The notes beneath the pieces are model-generated. The model ran no database searches and had not been told where the DNA came from. It was given only the letters and a program-made list of their open reading frames with translations. From contig CALKBB010000191.1 in assembly GCA_937989795.1 (NCBI GenBank), positions 1 to 12,473 of the forward strand: DNA of 12,473 nucleotides, written 5' to 3'. The DNA comes from an uncultured Collinsella sp. GTDB lineage: Bacteria; Actinomycetota; Coriobacteriia; Coriobacteriales; Coriobacteriaceae. The position numbers and the translations under genes are program-made. Shown here piece after piece: positions 6,284 to 12,473 of the stretch (position 1 is its first letter; every line of letters starts with the position of its first letter).

Positions 6284-7726
6284 TTAATGCACGAGGCGGT
6301 AGAAATTCATCGATGCCGCACCCTCGGCGTGCAGCTCCATCGCCGGAACCGCCGGCGAATAGGTACGGCTCGTAAGTGCCGCCTCGCCGCCATTTGCAAA
6401 AATCTCGACCATCGTAGTGTCCGAAAGCGCGCGTAGGTCGCGAAGCTCGCCGAGCTCAATCGACCTCTGGTCGCGCCCATAGCCTTCGTCACCCATATCG
6501 AGGGTAAGCATCCCGTCCGTATAACGCACAAAGACACCCTTGCGGATTTCGAGCTCGATCACCTGGGCGCCCTCACAGGAAACCACAAGATCAAACAGGC
6601 GGCCCGGCTCCTCAACGGTTTCACCGCCTGTCGCGCGAACGCAGTCGCCGCGCATCCCCTCAATCTCGTGCGCCGGCTGCTGACAGAGCTTACCATCGCG
6701 CATGTTCAGCTCTCTCGGCACCGTCAACGCGCACTGCCACCCGCGTGCCACCGTCGGGCTTTCTGCCGTCGCATCGGGGCATCCCGACCATCCGATCATC
6801 AAACGCCGACCCGCAGCATCCTCAAAGGACTGCGGTGCGTAGAAATCAAAGCCGGCATCGACCATCGGGGGCATGCCCTGCCCGGTGATCTTAAAACTCG
6901 GCGCCTCCCAATCGGCCTCGATGGGAAACCACACGCACTGGTGCGGATTGCGGTAACGCCAACCATCGGCGGACACACCCTGCGGACAGCAAACGAGAAT
7001 AAGCTCACCATCGAGCTCAAACAGATCGGGGCACTCCCACATAAAGCCAAACTTCTCGCCCAACTCAATGCGCGTCGCATAGCTCCAGTCCTCTAGATCG
7101 CTCGAGGTATAGACAAGCACGCAGCCGCGGTCGTCTTTCGTACGAGCGCCCAGAACCATGTAGTAGATACCATCGTGTTCAAGGATCTTGGGGTCGCGTA
7201 CGTGCGTACCGATATCGTCGGGGTAATCGACCGGCCCAACAGCCACACGCTTCTTGCCCAATTCGTCGGGATTCTCGGCAACCATATGAATTTGGTTTTG
7301 CTCACGGCCCGTCAACACGTAGTCGTAATCATCGCGGTCAAAATGCTTGACGTTGCCGATATAGAAGTAGTGAATCTTGCCGTCGTGTACAAAGGCAGAA
7401 CCAGAATACGCTCCGCTCGAATCCAAATCGGAATCGGGGAACAGCACAGGGCCGCAATTCTCGTACGTCACAAAATCCTTTGTTGTCAGATGATTCCAAA
7501 GCACTGGACCGCCATGCGCAGCATCGAATGGATCGTATTGGTGATAGATGTGATACGTATCACCGATCTGCACCAAACCGTTGGGATCGTTGAGCCAGCC
7601 AAGCTCAGGCTCCACATGGAACAGGAGCCTATCGGGGTCGGACGCGATGCGACCCGCCGTCTCATCCTGTCCGGCACGCCATTGCTCATAGTCCGCGCGT
7701 GTCACCTTATTTTTTTGATTAAACAT
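6284..7726 (-). CDS. scrB: Sucrose-6-phosphate hydrolase, glycoside hydrolase family 32
   Basis: 480 residues from ATG 7726, normal length for ScrB. The GH32 five-bladed propeller motifs are complete: WLNDPNG (44-50) with nucleophile Asp47, the arginine-aspartate motif RDPK (177-180), and WECPD (230-234) with acid/base Glu231. A C-terminal beta-sandwich follows, ending near EIFANGGEAALTSRTY, the typical GH32 C-module. There is no signal peptide, so the enzyme is cytoplasmic and its substrate is the sucrose-6-phosphate made by the PTS permease encoded just upstream; products are glucose-6-phosphate and fructose. No strong ribosome site is seen before the ATG. It is the last gene of the operon, separated from scrA by 101 bases with a strong hairpin. 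Confidence 0.92.
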   Translation of the reverse strand: MFNQKNKVTRADYEQWRAGQDETAGRIASDPDRLLFHVEPELGWLNDPNGLVQIGDTYHIYHQYDPFDAAHGGPVLWNHLTTKDFVTYENCGPVLFPDSDLDSSGAYSGSAFVHDGKIHYFYIGNVKHFDRDDYDYVLTGREQNQIHMVAENPDELGKKRVAVGPVDYPDDIGTHVRDPKILEHDGIYYMVLGARTKDDRGCVLVYTSSDLEDWSYATRIELGEKFGFMWECPDLFELDGELILVCCPQGVSADGWRYRNPHQCVWFPIEADWEAPSFKITGQGMPPMVDAGFDFYAPQSFEDAAGRRLMIGWSGCPDATAESPTVARGWQCALTVPRELNMRDGKLCQQPAHEIEGMRGDCVRATGGETVEEPGRLFDLVVSCEGAQVIELEIRKGVFVRYTDGMLTLDMGDEGYGRDQRSIELGELRDLRALSDTTMVEIFANGGEAALTSRTYSPAVPAMELHAEGAASMNFYRLVH

Positions 7727-7748
7727 CGCCGTTGACTTTCTCGTCTAT

Positions 7749-7790
7749 GGGGAAGGACGCTCGACTCACACGAGCCGAACGCCCTTCCCC
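7749..7790. repeat. Strong intercistronic hairpin between scrA and scrB
   Basis: GGGGAAGG (7749-7756) pairs with CCTTCCCC (7783-7790), and inside it GCTCG pairs with CGAGC around a 7-base loop. No T run follows on the minus strand, so it is unlikely to be a full terminator. An RNA-stability or processing element that sets the scrA to scrB ratio is the simplest reading. Confidence 0.55.
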
Positions 7791-7827
7791 AAATGGACTT
7801 ACCCTCAGATTACGCTGAACGGCTCAA

Positions 7828-9279
7828 CTAGAAGCTAACGTCGAAGCCAGCGCCAGCGCCCTCTTCATCGGTGGTCGGCACGCCCTTTGCCTTGTTGTAG
7901 GCAAAGATCAAGACGATCGGCACGATGAAGGCGATGAGATTGCCAGCCACATACCACACGAGCGTCTCGGGTGTGACGATGAGCAGGCCAAGTACTCCGG
8001 TCAGACCCTGACCGATGGCGCGCACCTCAAAGAGCTTCACGAAGGCACCGCCGCAGCCTGCACCGATGCAAGCGCAGACGAACGGAATGATCGAGTAGCG
8101 CATGTTTGCAGCAAAGATTGCGGGCTCGGAGATACCGACTAGCGTCGGGATAAAGGACGACATGCAGATGTTGCGCTCTTTGGAGTGCTTCTTGTGAATG
8201 AGATACATGCCGATGGCGCCGCCGCCCTGGGCGATGATGGAAACCGACCAGATGGCCTGGATGTAGTTGAAGCCGGTCGTGGCAACGAGGTTGGCCTCAA
8301 TACCCTGGATGAACTGATGCGTACCGGTAACGACGAGCGGCTGCAGGAACGCAGCGAAGACAAAGGCGCCAAAGACGCCCATCCTGTTGTACAGGACATC
8401 GATTACGCCAGCGAGGACGTCGCCGATCAGGTTGCCGAGCGGGCCGAACACGGTGAACAGGGCAACGTTAGCAAGAATCAGGGTAACGGTCGGGACAAAG
8501 ACAAACGAGACGACCTCGGGGATGTACTTCTGGGCAATCTTCTCGACCTTGGCCATAAACCAGGCAGTCAGGATTGCAGGGAACACGCCGCCCTGGAAAG
8601 CAACCATGGGGATGGAGAGCGGACCAAAGATCCAGTACTCAGCACCCGACGGATCCATAACGAACGCGTTACGGTTCATAAGGCTCGGGTGAACCATGAC
8701 GATACCGACGAGGATACCCAGGATCGGGTTGCCGCCAAAACGCTTGACCGCGCTATACATAACCAGGACAGGCAGGTAGTCAAAGGTGGTGGCAATAATG
8801 GCAAAGAAGCTTGCGAGGTTCTTGAGGAACTCGCTGTGGTCGGCGAGGCTGCCCTCCATGCCAAAGAGGCCGTTGGCAACGATCAGCGACTTAAGGCCGA
8901 TGATGATAGCGGCACCGACGAAGGCGGGAATGATGGGGATAAAGATGTCCGAGAACACCTTGAGGACAGAGAAGAACTTGCCTTTCTTGTCCGCCTCGGC
9001 GCCCTTGACCTCGGAAGCGCTGATCTCCTTAACGCCCGTCAGAGCCATAAACTCATCGTAGACCTTGTTGACGGTACCGGTACCGAAGATGATCATGAGC
9101 TGGCCGCTGTTGTACAGCACGCCCTTGACGCCATCGATGTTTTCGAGCTCGGCCTTGTTGTACTTGCTCGTATCCTTGAGCACCAAACGCAGACGCGTAA
9201 CGCAATGCGTGGCACCCTCGATGTTCTCCAGACCGCCGACGTTATCGACGACTTGCTGAGACACTACTTTGTAGTCCAT
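7828..9279 (-). CDS. scrA: PTS sucrose-type permease, EIIBC
   Basis: 483 residues from ATG 9279, which has GGAG six bases upstream and gives the typical MDYK start; ATG 9291 would place its ribosome site too close. The EIIB domain (about 1-85) has the phosphorylated cysteine C26 in THCVTRLRL. A linker of about 20 charged residues leads to an EIIC domain of about 380 residues with eight to ten membrane segments and the conserved GISEPAIF (382-389). It takes up and phosphorylates its sugar at the membrane; with ScrB next to it, sucrose is the likely substrate, although trehalose or other beta-glucoside-group permeases share this architecture. No EIIA domain is fused or encoded nearby, so it must borrow a glucose-type EIIA from elsewhere in the genome. 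A gap of 45 bases separates it from the upstream GH32 gene. Confidence 0.92.
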   Translation of the reverse strand: MDYKVVSQQVVDNVGGLENIEGATHCVTRLRLVLKDTSKYNKAELENIDGVKGVLYNSGQLMIIFGTGTVNKVYDEFMALTGVKEISASEVKGAEADKKGKFFSVLKVFSDIFIPIIPAFVGAAIIIGLKSLIVANGLFGMEGSLADHSEFLKNLASFFAIIATTFDYLPVLVMYSAVKRFGGNPILGILVGIVMVHPSLMNRNAFVMDPSGAEYWIFGPLSIPMVAFQGGVFPAILTAWFMAKVEKIAQKYIPEVVSFVFVPTVTLILANVALFTVFGPLGNLIGDVLAGVIDVLYNRMGVFGAFVFAAFLQPLVVTGTHQFIQGIEANLVATTGFNYIQAIWSVSIIAQGGGAIGMYLIHKKHSKERNICMSSFIPTLVGISEPAIFAANMRYSIIPFVCACIGAGCGGAFVKLFEVRAIGQGLTGVLGLLIVTPETLVWYVAGNLIAFIVPIVLIFAYNKAKGVPTTDEEGAGAGFDVSF

Positions 9280-9324
9280 GTTCCTCTCCATTCCCTTACG
9301 AAATCATAGGACGTTTTGCCACCA

Positions 9325-10707
9325 TTACAGAGACGCAATCGTTGCGTTTGCGCACTTGAGCGCACCGTCGGTGACGGTAAGCGCCACACCCTGGCCCTGC
9401 TTGTTGCAGAAGCGAGCGTTGAGCGCAACATCATCGACAAAGATGGTCGCGATATCGTCGTCAACGACCAGGCGCACATGGTGAGTGCCCTCGCCCTTAA
9501 AGAACAACGGACGCTCGAGGCCCATGTTGTTGACCTGGAACCATGGATACTGGGGGGCAGCCGTAAACTCGAGCTTGCCCTCACGCAGGTTGGCGCGGAA
9601 CTCATAGGCAAGACCGGACTCGGCGTCCTCGGCAAGCTTCACCGAGAAGCCGGCAGCGTCACCGGTGAGCTCGATGTCAGCGTCGAGCATATAGGTGGAA
9701 CCGGCATCCGCGGCGAGCACCTGCTCGACCTTGCCCGACTCGCAGGAAAGCTCAAAGGCCTCGACTGTTTTGGCCTCGCCAAAGGCGCCAAGCATGCTGT
9801 CGGGGAGTTTGGTGCCAAGCGTTCCGTCGGCACGTTGAACGATCTCGAGGGGCATAAAGGTGCCGCCCCACAGGTAAGAGCTGGGGTCACCGCCCTCGTC
9901 ACGCGTAGGAACCCAACCAAAGAGAACGCGGCGCTCGCCATCAAATGCGGTACGCGCGGCATAGTACGCACGGCCATCGAAGGAATCGTCCGCAGGAGTG
10001 ATCCAGGGACCGTTGATAGAGCGAGACATGCGGTAACGGGTCTTGTTGCCATCACTGTACTCAGAGAACACCAGATACCACCAGTCGCCCATCTTAAAAA
10101 GATCAGGCATCTCAAACATGGTGTACAGGCCCGGATTCCACCAGTCGCCCTGGAACTCCCAGGTATCCAGGTCCTTGGAGGTGAACTTGACCAGACGACC
10201 GGTCATCAGACGCTTGTCCTCGCCCACACGCGTGCCGAGGATGAGCATGTACTCTTCGTTCTCCTCATCCCAAAGCACAAAGGGATCGCGCCAGTTGCGG
10301 TCATCGTAACCCTCCTGGGGCGGAAGCAGCGTCTCGGCGATGTTCTTCTCCCACTTGACGGCGTCGTCACTCGTTGCGTGAAGAAGAACTTGCTTCATCA
10401 AACGTGCGCGGACCTTATCGCGATTGCAACCAGTGTAGAGCGCATGGTACTTGTCGCCCACCTTAAACACCGTGCCGGCATAAACATACTGGTCGACTTC
10501 CTCGTCGCCGCCACGCTCAAGGCTCTCGCCAAAGTCTTTGTAATTGACGAAGTCCTTGGTTGTCGCGAGTGCCCAGCCAAACGGCTCTCCGAAAGGTCCG
10601 GGGTTTCGCGTGTCACGCTGATGATAGAGATAGAACGTGCCGTCCTCGCCGTACGGCATGATGTCGCCCACCCAAATTCCCTCAGGCTGGTAATACACCT
10701 TGTGCAT
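9325..10707 (-). CDS. Divergent GH32 family hydrolase (beta-fructosidase-like)
   Basis: 460 residues from ATG 10707, with AAGGAAG at a good distance; a GTG at 10725 in frame is less likely. The three GH32 landmarks are present but altered: WVGDIMPYG (12-20) stands where WMNDPNG is usual and keeps the nucleophile Asp15; WRDPF (139-143) is the RDP motif; FEMPD (198-202) replaces ECPD and keeps Glu199. A beta-sandwich C-terminal module follows from about residue 310. There is no signal peptide, so it acts on something already imported. It is the first gene of the operon, before the PTS permease and ScrB, with a good promoter. It is clearly not a recent duplicate of ScrB. Its substrate may be a different fructoside or a phosphorylated oligosaccharide; this cannot be read from sequence. 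Confidence 0.85.
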   Translation of the reverse strand: MHKVYYQPEGIWVGDIMPYGEDGTFYLYHQRDTRNPGPFGEPFGWALATTKDFVNYKDFGESLERGGDEEVDQYVYAGTVFKVGDKYHALYTGCNRDKVRARLMKQVLLHATSDDAVKWEKNIAETLLPPQEGYDDRNWRDPFVLWDEENEEYMLILGTRVGEDKRLMTGRLVKFTSKDLDTWEFQGDWWNPGLYTMFEMPDLFKMGDWWYLVFSEYSDGNKTRYRMSRSINGPWITPADDSFDGRAYYAARTAFDGERRVLFGWVPTRDEGGDPSSYLWGGTFMPLEIVQRADGTLGTKLPDSMLGAFGEAKTVEAFELSCESGKVEQVLAADAGSTYMLDADIELTGDAAGFSVKLAEDAESGLAYEFRANLREGKLEFTAAPQYPWFQVNNMGLERPLFFKGEGTHHVRLVVDDDIATIFVDDVALNARFCNKQGQGVALTVTDGALKCANATIASL

Positions 10708-10749
10708 CCGAGACTTCCTTCCCACGTGATACTAACTCGGTACAACTGC

Positions 10750-10778
10750 AAGATATGTCAATCGTTTTCATATGTCAA
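10750..10778 (-). promoter_or_regulatory. Sigma-A promoter of the sucrose operon
   Basis: On the minus strand a consensus TTGACA (10773-10778), a 17-base spacer, and TATCTT (10750-10755) with four of six consensus bases. Transcription would start near 10743, about 35 bases before the start codon of the GH32 gene. Both boxes overlap the operator repeats, so bound regulator would block the polymerase. Confidence 0.65.
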
Positions 10779-10787
10779 ACATTTTCA
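10754..10787 (-). promoter_or_regulatory. Two adjacent 17-bp operator repeats over the promoter
   Basis: On the minus strand TGAAAATGTTTGACATA (10771-10787) is followed without a gap by TGAAAACGATTGACATA (10754-10770); they differ at two of 17 positions. The second copy has the central CG usual in LacI-family operators. The same pattern, TGnAAACGnnTGACAT, occurs in front of the regulator gene at 11920-11936, which supports binding by that regulator. Confidence 0.65.
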
Positions 10788-10817
10788 CACCAATACGTCT
10801 TTTCGCAGTTCCAGTCG

Positions 10818-10856
10818 TCGGCAAACGGTTGACATATGCCGGCGAACGGTTATTGG
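10818..10856. promoter_or_regulatory. Upstream operator-like repeat of the sucrose operon
   Basis: GGCAAACGGTTGACAT (10820-10835) fits the operator pattern, in the opposite orientation to the tandem sites. GGCGAACGGTT recurs exactly 21 bases further on, two helical turns. The 23-base dyad CGGCA...TGCCG (10819-10841) has a diverged counterpart at 6192-6214. A second binding region about 60 bases from the promoter could allow DNA looping; that is inference. Confidence 0.5.
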
Positions 10857-10890
10857 AGGCGTTTGAGGGATTCTTTTGGCGCGGGGTGAA

Positions 10891-11901
10891 TTACGCGGTT
10901 TTACCCTCGATAAGTTCGACAGGAAGCTTGGTATTCGATTCGGGCTTTTCACCGTTAACAAGAGCGATGATGGATTGCGCCGCGAGCTCTCCGATGCGAT
11001 CGATATCTTGACGAACGGTTGTTAAGTCAGGCATAAACGTCATAGTGCGGCGGGCGCCATCCGCGCCCACGACCTTAATATCGTCCGGAGCGCTCAAGCC
11101 GCGCTGCTTCATCACGTTAAGACAGATAGCCGCCATCGTGTCGTCTCCCGCAAAGATGCCGTCAATATCAGGGTTCTCATCGAGGATCTTCGCAACGACC
11201 GCGCTCTTTTCGTCGTCAGACTTAACGAACTCGACCTCACGGACAAGCGCGGGCAAACCAGCCTGCTCTACAACATCGTGGTAGGCATCGGTACGCTTAT
11301 TGGCAGGCATACGCATGCGGCTATTGTTGCGCAGGCACAAGATGCGCGAACACCCGTCATCAATCAGGCGACGCGTGGCAAGTTCGCCGATGCTATAGCT
11401 GTCGCTCGCAATCTGAACAGAGGCCTCGCCAAGGTCGCAGTCGATACCAACCAGACTCAAGCCCATCTCGGCATACGCCTCGGCACCGATATTAAGCGAA
11501 TTGACAATGACGCCATCAACCATATTGCGCCGAAGCATATCGATATAAGAACGCTCAAGATCAGGTCGATTGGCACTATTGCACAGCAGCATCTTAAAAC
11601 CGTTTTCGGCCAGGGTACGCTCAACGGCTTGGACCGCTTGGGCATGAAACGGGCTGCTGACATAGGGGACGATCATACCGATTAGATTCAGGCGACCGTT
11701 GAGCATGGCACGGGCGATATCGTTGGGTGCATAGTTGACGCGCTCCATCGCGGCATGGACCTTATCGCGGGTCTCTTGGCTAATATAGCCGCGATTATTA
11801 AGCACGCGAGATACCGTAGTAGGCGAAACCCCCGCCACCGCTGCAACTTCCTTGATGCCAGGCTTAGCCGTATCCTTAGAACGGGCACTCTCGTGAGCCA
11901 T
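10891..11901 (-). CDS. LacI-family transcriptional regulator of the sucrose locus
   Basis: 336 residues from ATG 11901, chosen over ATG 11916 and 11922 because GGGGGAGGG lies four bases upstream; this also places the candidate operator outside the coding region. The N-terminal LacI headpiece (about 15-60) is typical: GIKEVAAVAGVSPTTVSRVL is the helix-turn-helix, followed by NNRGYISQETR and the hinge helix region near NDIARAMLNG. A periplasmic-binding-protein-like effector domain begins at NLIGMIVPYVSSPFHAQ and includes GIFAGDDTMA and the late DGARRTMTFMPDLTTVRQD. It is transcribed toward the sucrose genes, whose first start codon is 184 bases beyond its stop. A local repressor relieved by a sugar or sugar phosphate is the likely role. 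Matching sites before its own gene suggest autoregulation. No clear terminator separates it from the operon. Confidence 0.9.
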   Translation of the reverse strand: MAHESARSKDTAKPGIKEVAAVAGVSPTTVSRVLNNRGYISQETRDKVHAAMERVNYAPNDIARAMLNGRLNLIGMIVPYVSSPFHAQAVQAVERTLAENGFKMLLCNSANRPDLERSYIDMLRRNMVDGVIVNSLNIGAEAYAEMGLSLVGIDCDLGEASVQIASDSYSIGELATRRLIDDGCSRILCLRNNSRMRMPANKRTDAYHDVVEQAGLPALVREVEFVKSDDEKSAVVAKILDENPDIDGIFAGDDTMAAICLNVMKQRGLSAPDDIKVVGADGARRTMTFMPDLTTVRQDIDRIGELAAQSIIALVNGEKPESNTKLPVELIEGKTA

Positions 11902-11919
11902 AGCACCCTCCCCCATCAA

Positions 11920-11936
11920 CATGTCATACGTTTACA
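11920..11936 (-). promoter_or_regulatory. Candidate autoregulatory operator of the LacI-type regulator
   Basis: TGTAAACGTATGACATG on the minus strand, six bases upstream of the ribosome site of the regulator gene. It shares TGnAAACG and TGACAT with the operon sites at 10754-10787. A weak promoter-like pair, TTGTTG and TATGTA with 17-base spacing, lies just upstream and its -10 box touches the site. Confidence 0.5.
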
Positions 11937-12040
11937 TACGAACAAAGCATACCCCAACAAGAGCGGGAAGACGGTAACAGTACAAGTAAGTAAACGACTC
12001 ATCCAAATAATTAGGAGAGTTCCGCCTAAAGGGTGACTAC

Positions 12041-12062
12041 ACAGGACCCCAGCCGGGGCTGT
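12041..12062. terminator. G+C-rich hairpin near the junction with the insertion element
   Basis: ACAG and CCCC (interrupted by GA) pair with GGGG and CTGT around the loop AGCC. Three T follow on the plus strand. It could be the terminator of a neighbour that the insertion has separated from it. The surrounding stretch from 11937 to about 12110 has no gene and ordinary base composition. Confidence 0.35.
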
Positions 12063-12149
12063 TTGGACTACCTCCCAAAACATTCCGCACTGATATTTTC
12101 TGTATTGAAGACGTCGATGATGCACCCGTATACCATTGACGTCGACACC

Positions 12150-12369
12150 ATCAGATGCGGACCGCGCGGTGACCCCACATTCCGCTGGCGCCCATGGGGC
12201 TGCCCTCGTTTCCTGACATGTCCCGCGCGGGCCGCGGCGAGCCGAGACCGCCGCATGACCTAATAGGAGCATGGAGCGATACCGCGGACCCGAACAACCG
12301 CATTCTATCGCGCCCCGTCAGTGTGCCGTCTGCCCGGTCCAGGCGAGCACGGAAAGAACGGAGCGAGAC
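12150..12369 (+). ncRNA. Candidate bridge RNA region of the IS110 element
   Basis: In the IS110 group the noncoding stretch between the left end and the transposase encodes the bridge RNA, which pairs with target and donor DNA. This stretch has the right place and length and folds readily. The clearest structure is GCGATA (12276-12281) with TATCGC (12306-12311), an internal loop, then GCGG with CCGC (12284-12287, 12298-12301) around a ten-base loop. Further stems are GCGGCG with CGCCGC (12234-12254) and GCGGA with TCCGC (12157-12185). Exact RNA ends and guide loops cannot be assigned without the right end of the element. Confidence 0.45.
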
Positions 12370-12473
12370 ATGAGAACCGAATCGACACCCGGCGCCCGCG
12401 GACCGGTCTTCTGCGGGGTCGACACCCACGCCGACTCGCACTGGCTGTGCGTCCTGGACTGGAGAGGCCGCAA
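12370..12473 (+). CDS. IS110-family DEDD transposase, N-terminal 34 codons (cut by right edge)
   Basis: ATG 12370 has GGAG six bases upstream (12360-12363). After a short leader of about 13 residues comes FCGVDTHADSHWLCVLD, which is the start of the RuvC-like DEDD domain of IS110 transposases; the Asp in GVDTH is the first catalytic acidic residue. A small-residue and charged pattern ending in DWRGR leads into the next strand, where the window ends. The usual length is 300-400 residues, so about nine tenths is missing here through truncation by the window, and nothing can be said of its integrity. Codon use is richer in G+C than in the neighbouring genes, in line with acquisition by transfer. 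Confidence 0.8.
   Translation, partial: MRTESTPGARGPVFCGVDTHADSHWLCVLDWRGR

Larger units (their letters stand above)
12110..12473 (+). mobile_element. IS110-family insertion sequence, left part (left boundary uncertain)
   Basis: The right edge cuts an IS110-type transposase gene on the plus strand. Upstream of it, from roughly 12110-12150 on, base composition rises sharply in G+C and short palindromes crowd together, unlike the A+T-richer gap before it. IS110 elements have no long terminal inverted repeats and usually make no clear target duplication, so the left end cannot be placed by inspection; 12110 is an estimate. The right end is outside the window. Confidence 0.6.

Noticed and set aside
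8185..9309. A 374-codon open frame on the plus strand opposite the PTS permease gene
   Set aside because: It is antisense to an obvious membrane protein, its product is implausibly rich in Asp, Glu and Arg, and no ribosome site supports it.
9316..10866. A 516-codon open frame on the plus strand opposite the GH32 gene
   Set aside because: It is the antisense of a clear GH32 gene, shows no family motif, and its composition is that expected from the complement of biased codons.
12157..12404. GCGGACC occurring three times (12157, 12284, 12398), as possible guide and target strings
   Set aside because: Seven bases in G+C-rich DNA recur by chance and the third copy is inside the transposase gene. 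Without the element's right end a guide role cannot be argued.
12151..12441. Minus-strand and plus-strand open frames across the element's leader
   Set aside because: G+C-rich noncoding DNA opens frames by chance; products show no motif and conflict with the transposase start at 12370.
1..12473. CRISPR array, tRNA, rRNA or riboswitch
   Set aside because: No regularly spaced repeat series, cloverleaf, rRNA segment or known aptamer core was recognised by reading both strands.

Overview
The window reads as accessory and metabolic chromosome of a Gram-positive, fermentative gut actinobacterium of the Coriobacteriia, most likely Collinsella or a close relative. This is an inference from the moderately high G+C, strong AGGAGG-type ribosome sites, a glycyl-radical activase, a DegV protein, a sucrose PTS cluster and the style of the proteins. 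No rRNA, tRNA or other taxonomic marker is present. Every complete gene lies on the minus strand. The only plus-strand gene is a transposase cut by the right edge.

Left end (1-1300): a toxin-antitoxin-like pair. A DUF3990 protein (ADP-ribosyltransferase-like fold) is followed, with a 35-base overlap, by an XRE-type helix-turn-helix protein that runs off the left edge. A perfect 20-bp inverted repeat stands just upstream of the pair. Each of its arms is itself a dyad, so it looks like a double repressor operator that could also act as a terminator for the gene before it.

Middle (1300-6050): housekeeping genes in small units. These are the ribosome-assembly GTPase EngB behind the MTA/SAH nucleosidase MtnN; a membrane-anchored serine hydrolase of the class A beta-lactamase type; a solitary pyruvate formate-lyase activase (PflA); and a DegV lipid-binding protein. 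The gaps on both sides of pflA carry long inverted repeats that look like dispersed REP- or MITE-type elements.

Right-centre (6190-11940): a sucrose/fructoside utilisation locus. Its order of transcription is lacI-type regulator, divergent GH32 hydrolase, PTS EIIBC (ScrA-like), sucrose-6-phosphate hydrolase (ScrB-like). Import by the PTS would give sucrose-6-phosphate, which ScrB splits; the second GH32 enzyme is also cytoplasmic and may handle another fructoside. The operon promoter has a consensus TTGACA and is built over two adjacent 17-bp direct repeats that match a site in front of the regulator gene, so one LacI-type regulator probably controls both. A related 23-bp dyad occurs upstream of the operon and again beyond its end.

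Right end (about 12110-12473): the left end of an IS110-family element. The first 34 codons of its DEDD transposase are preceded by a G+C-rich, hairpin-dense noncoding stretch, which is where this group encodes its bridge RNA. The element's exact left boundary cannot be fixed from this window.
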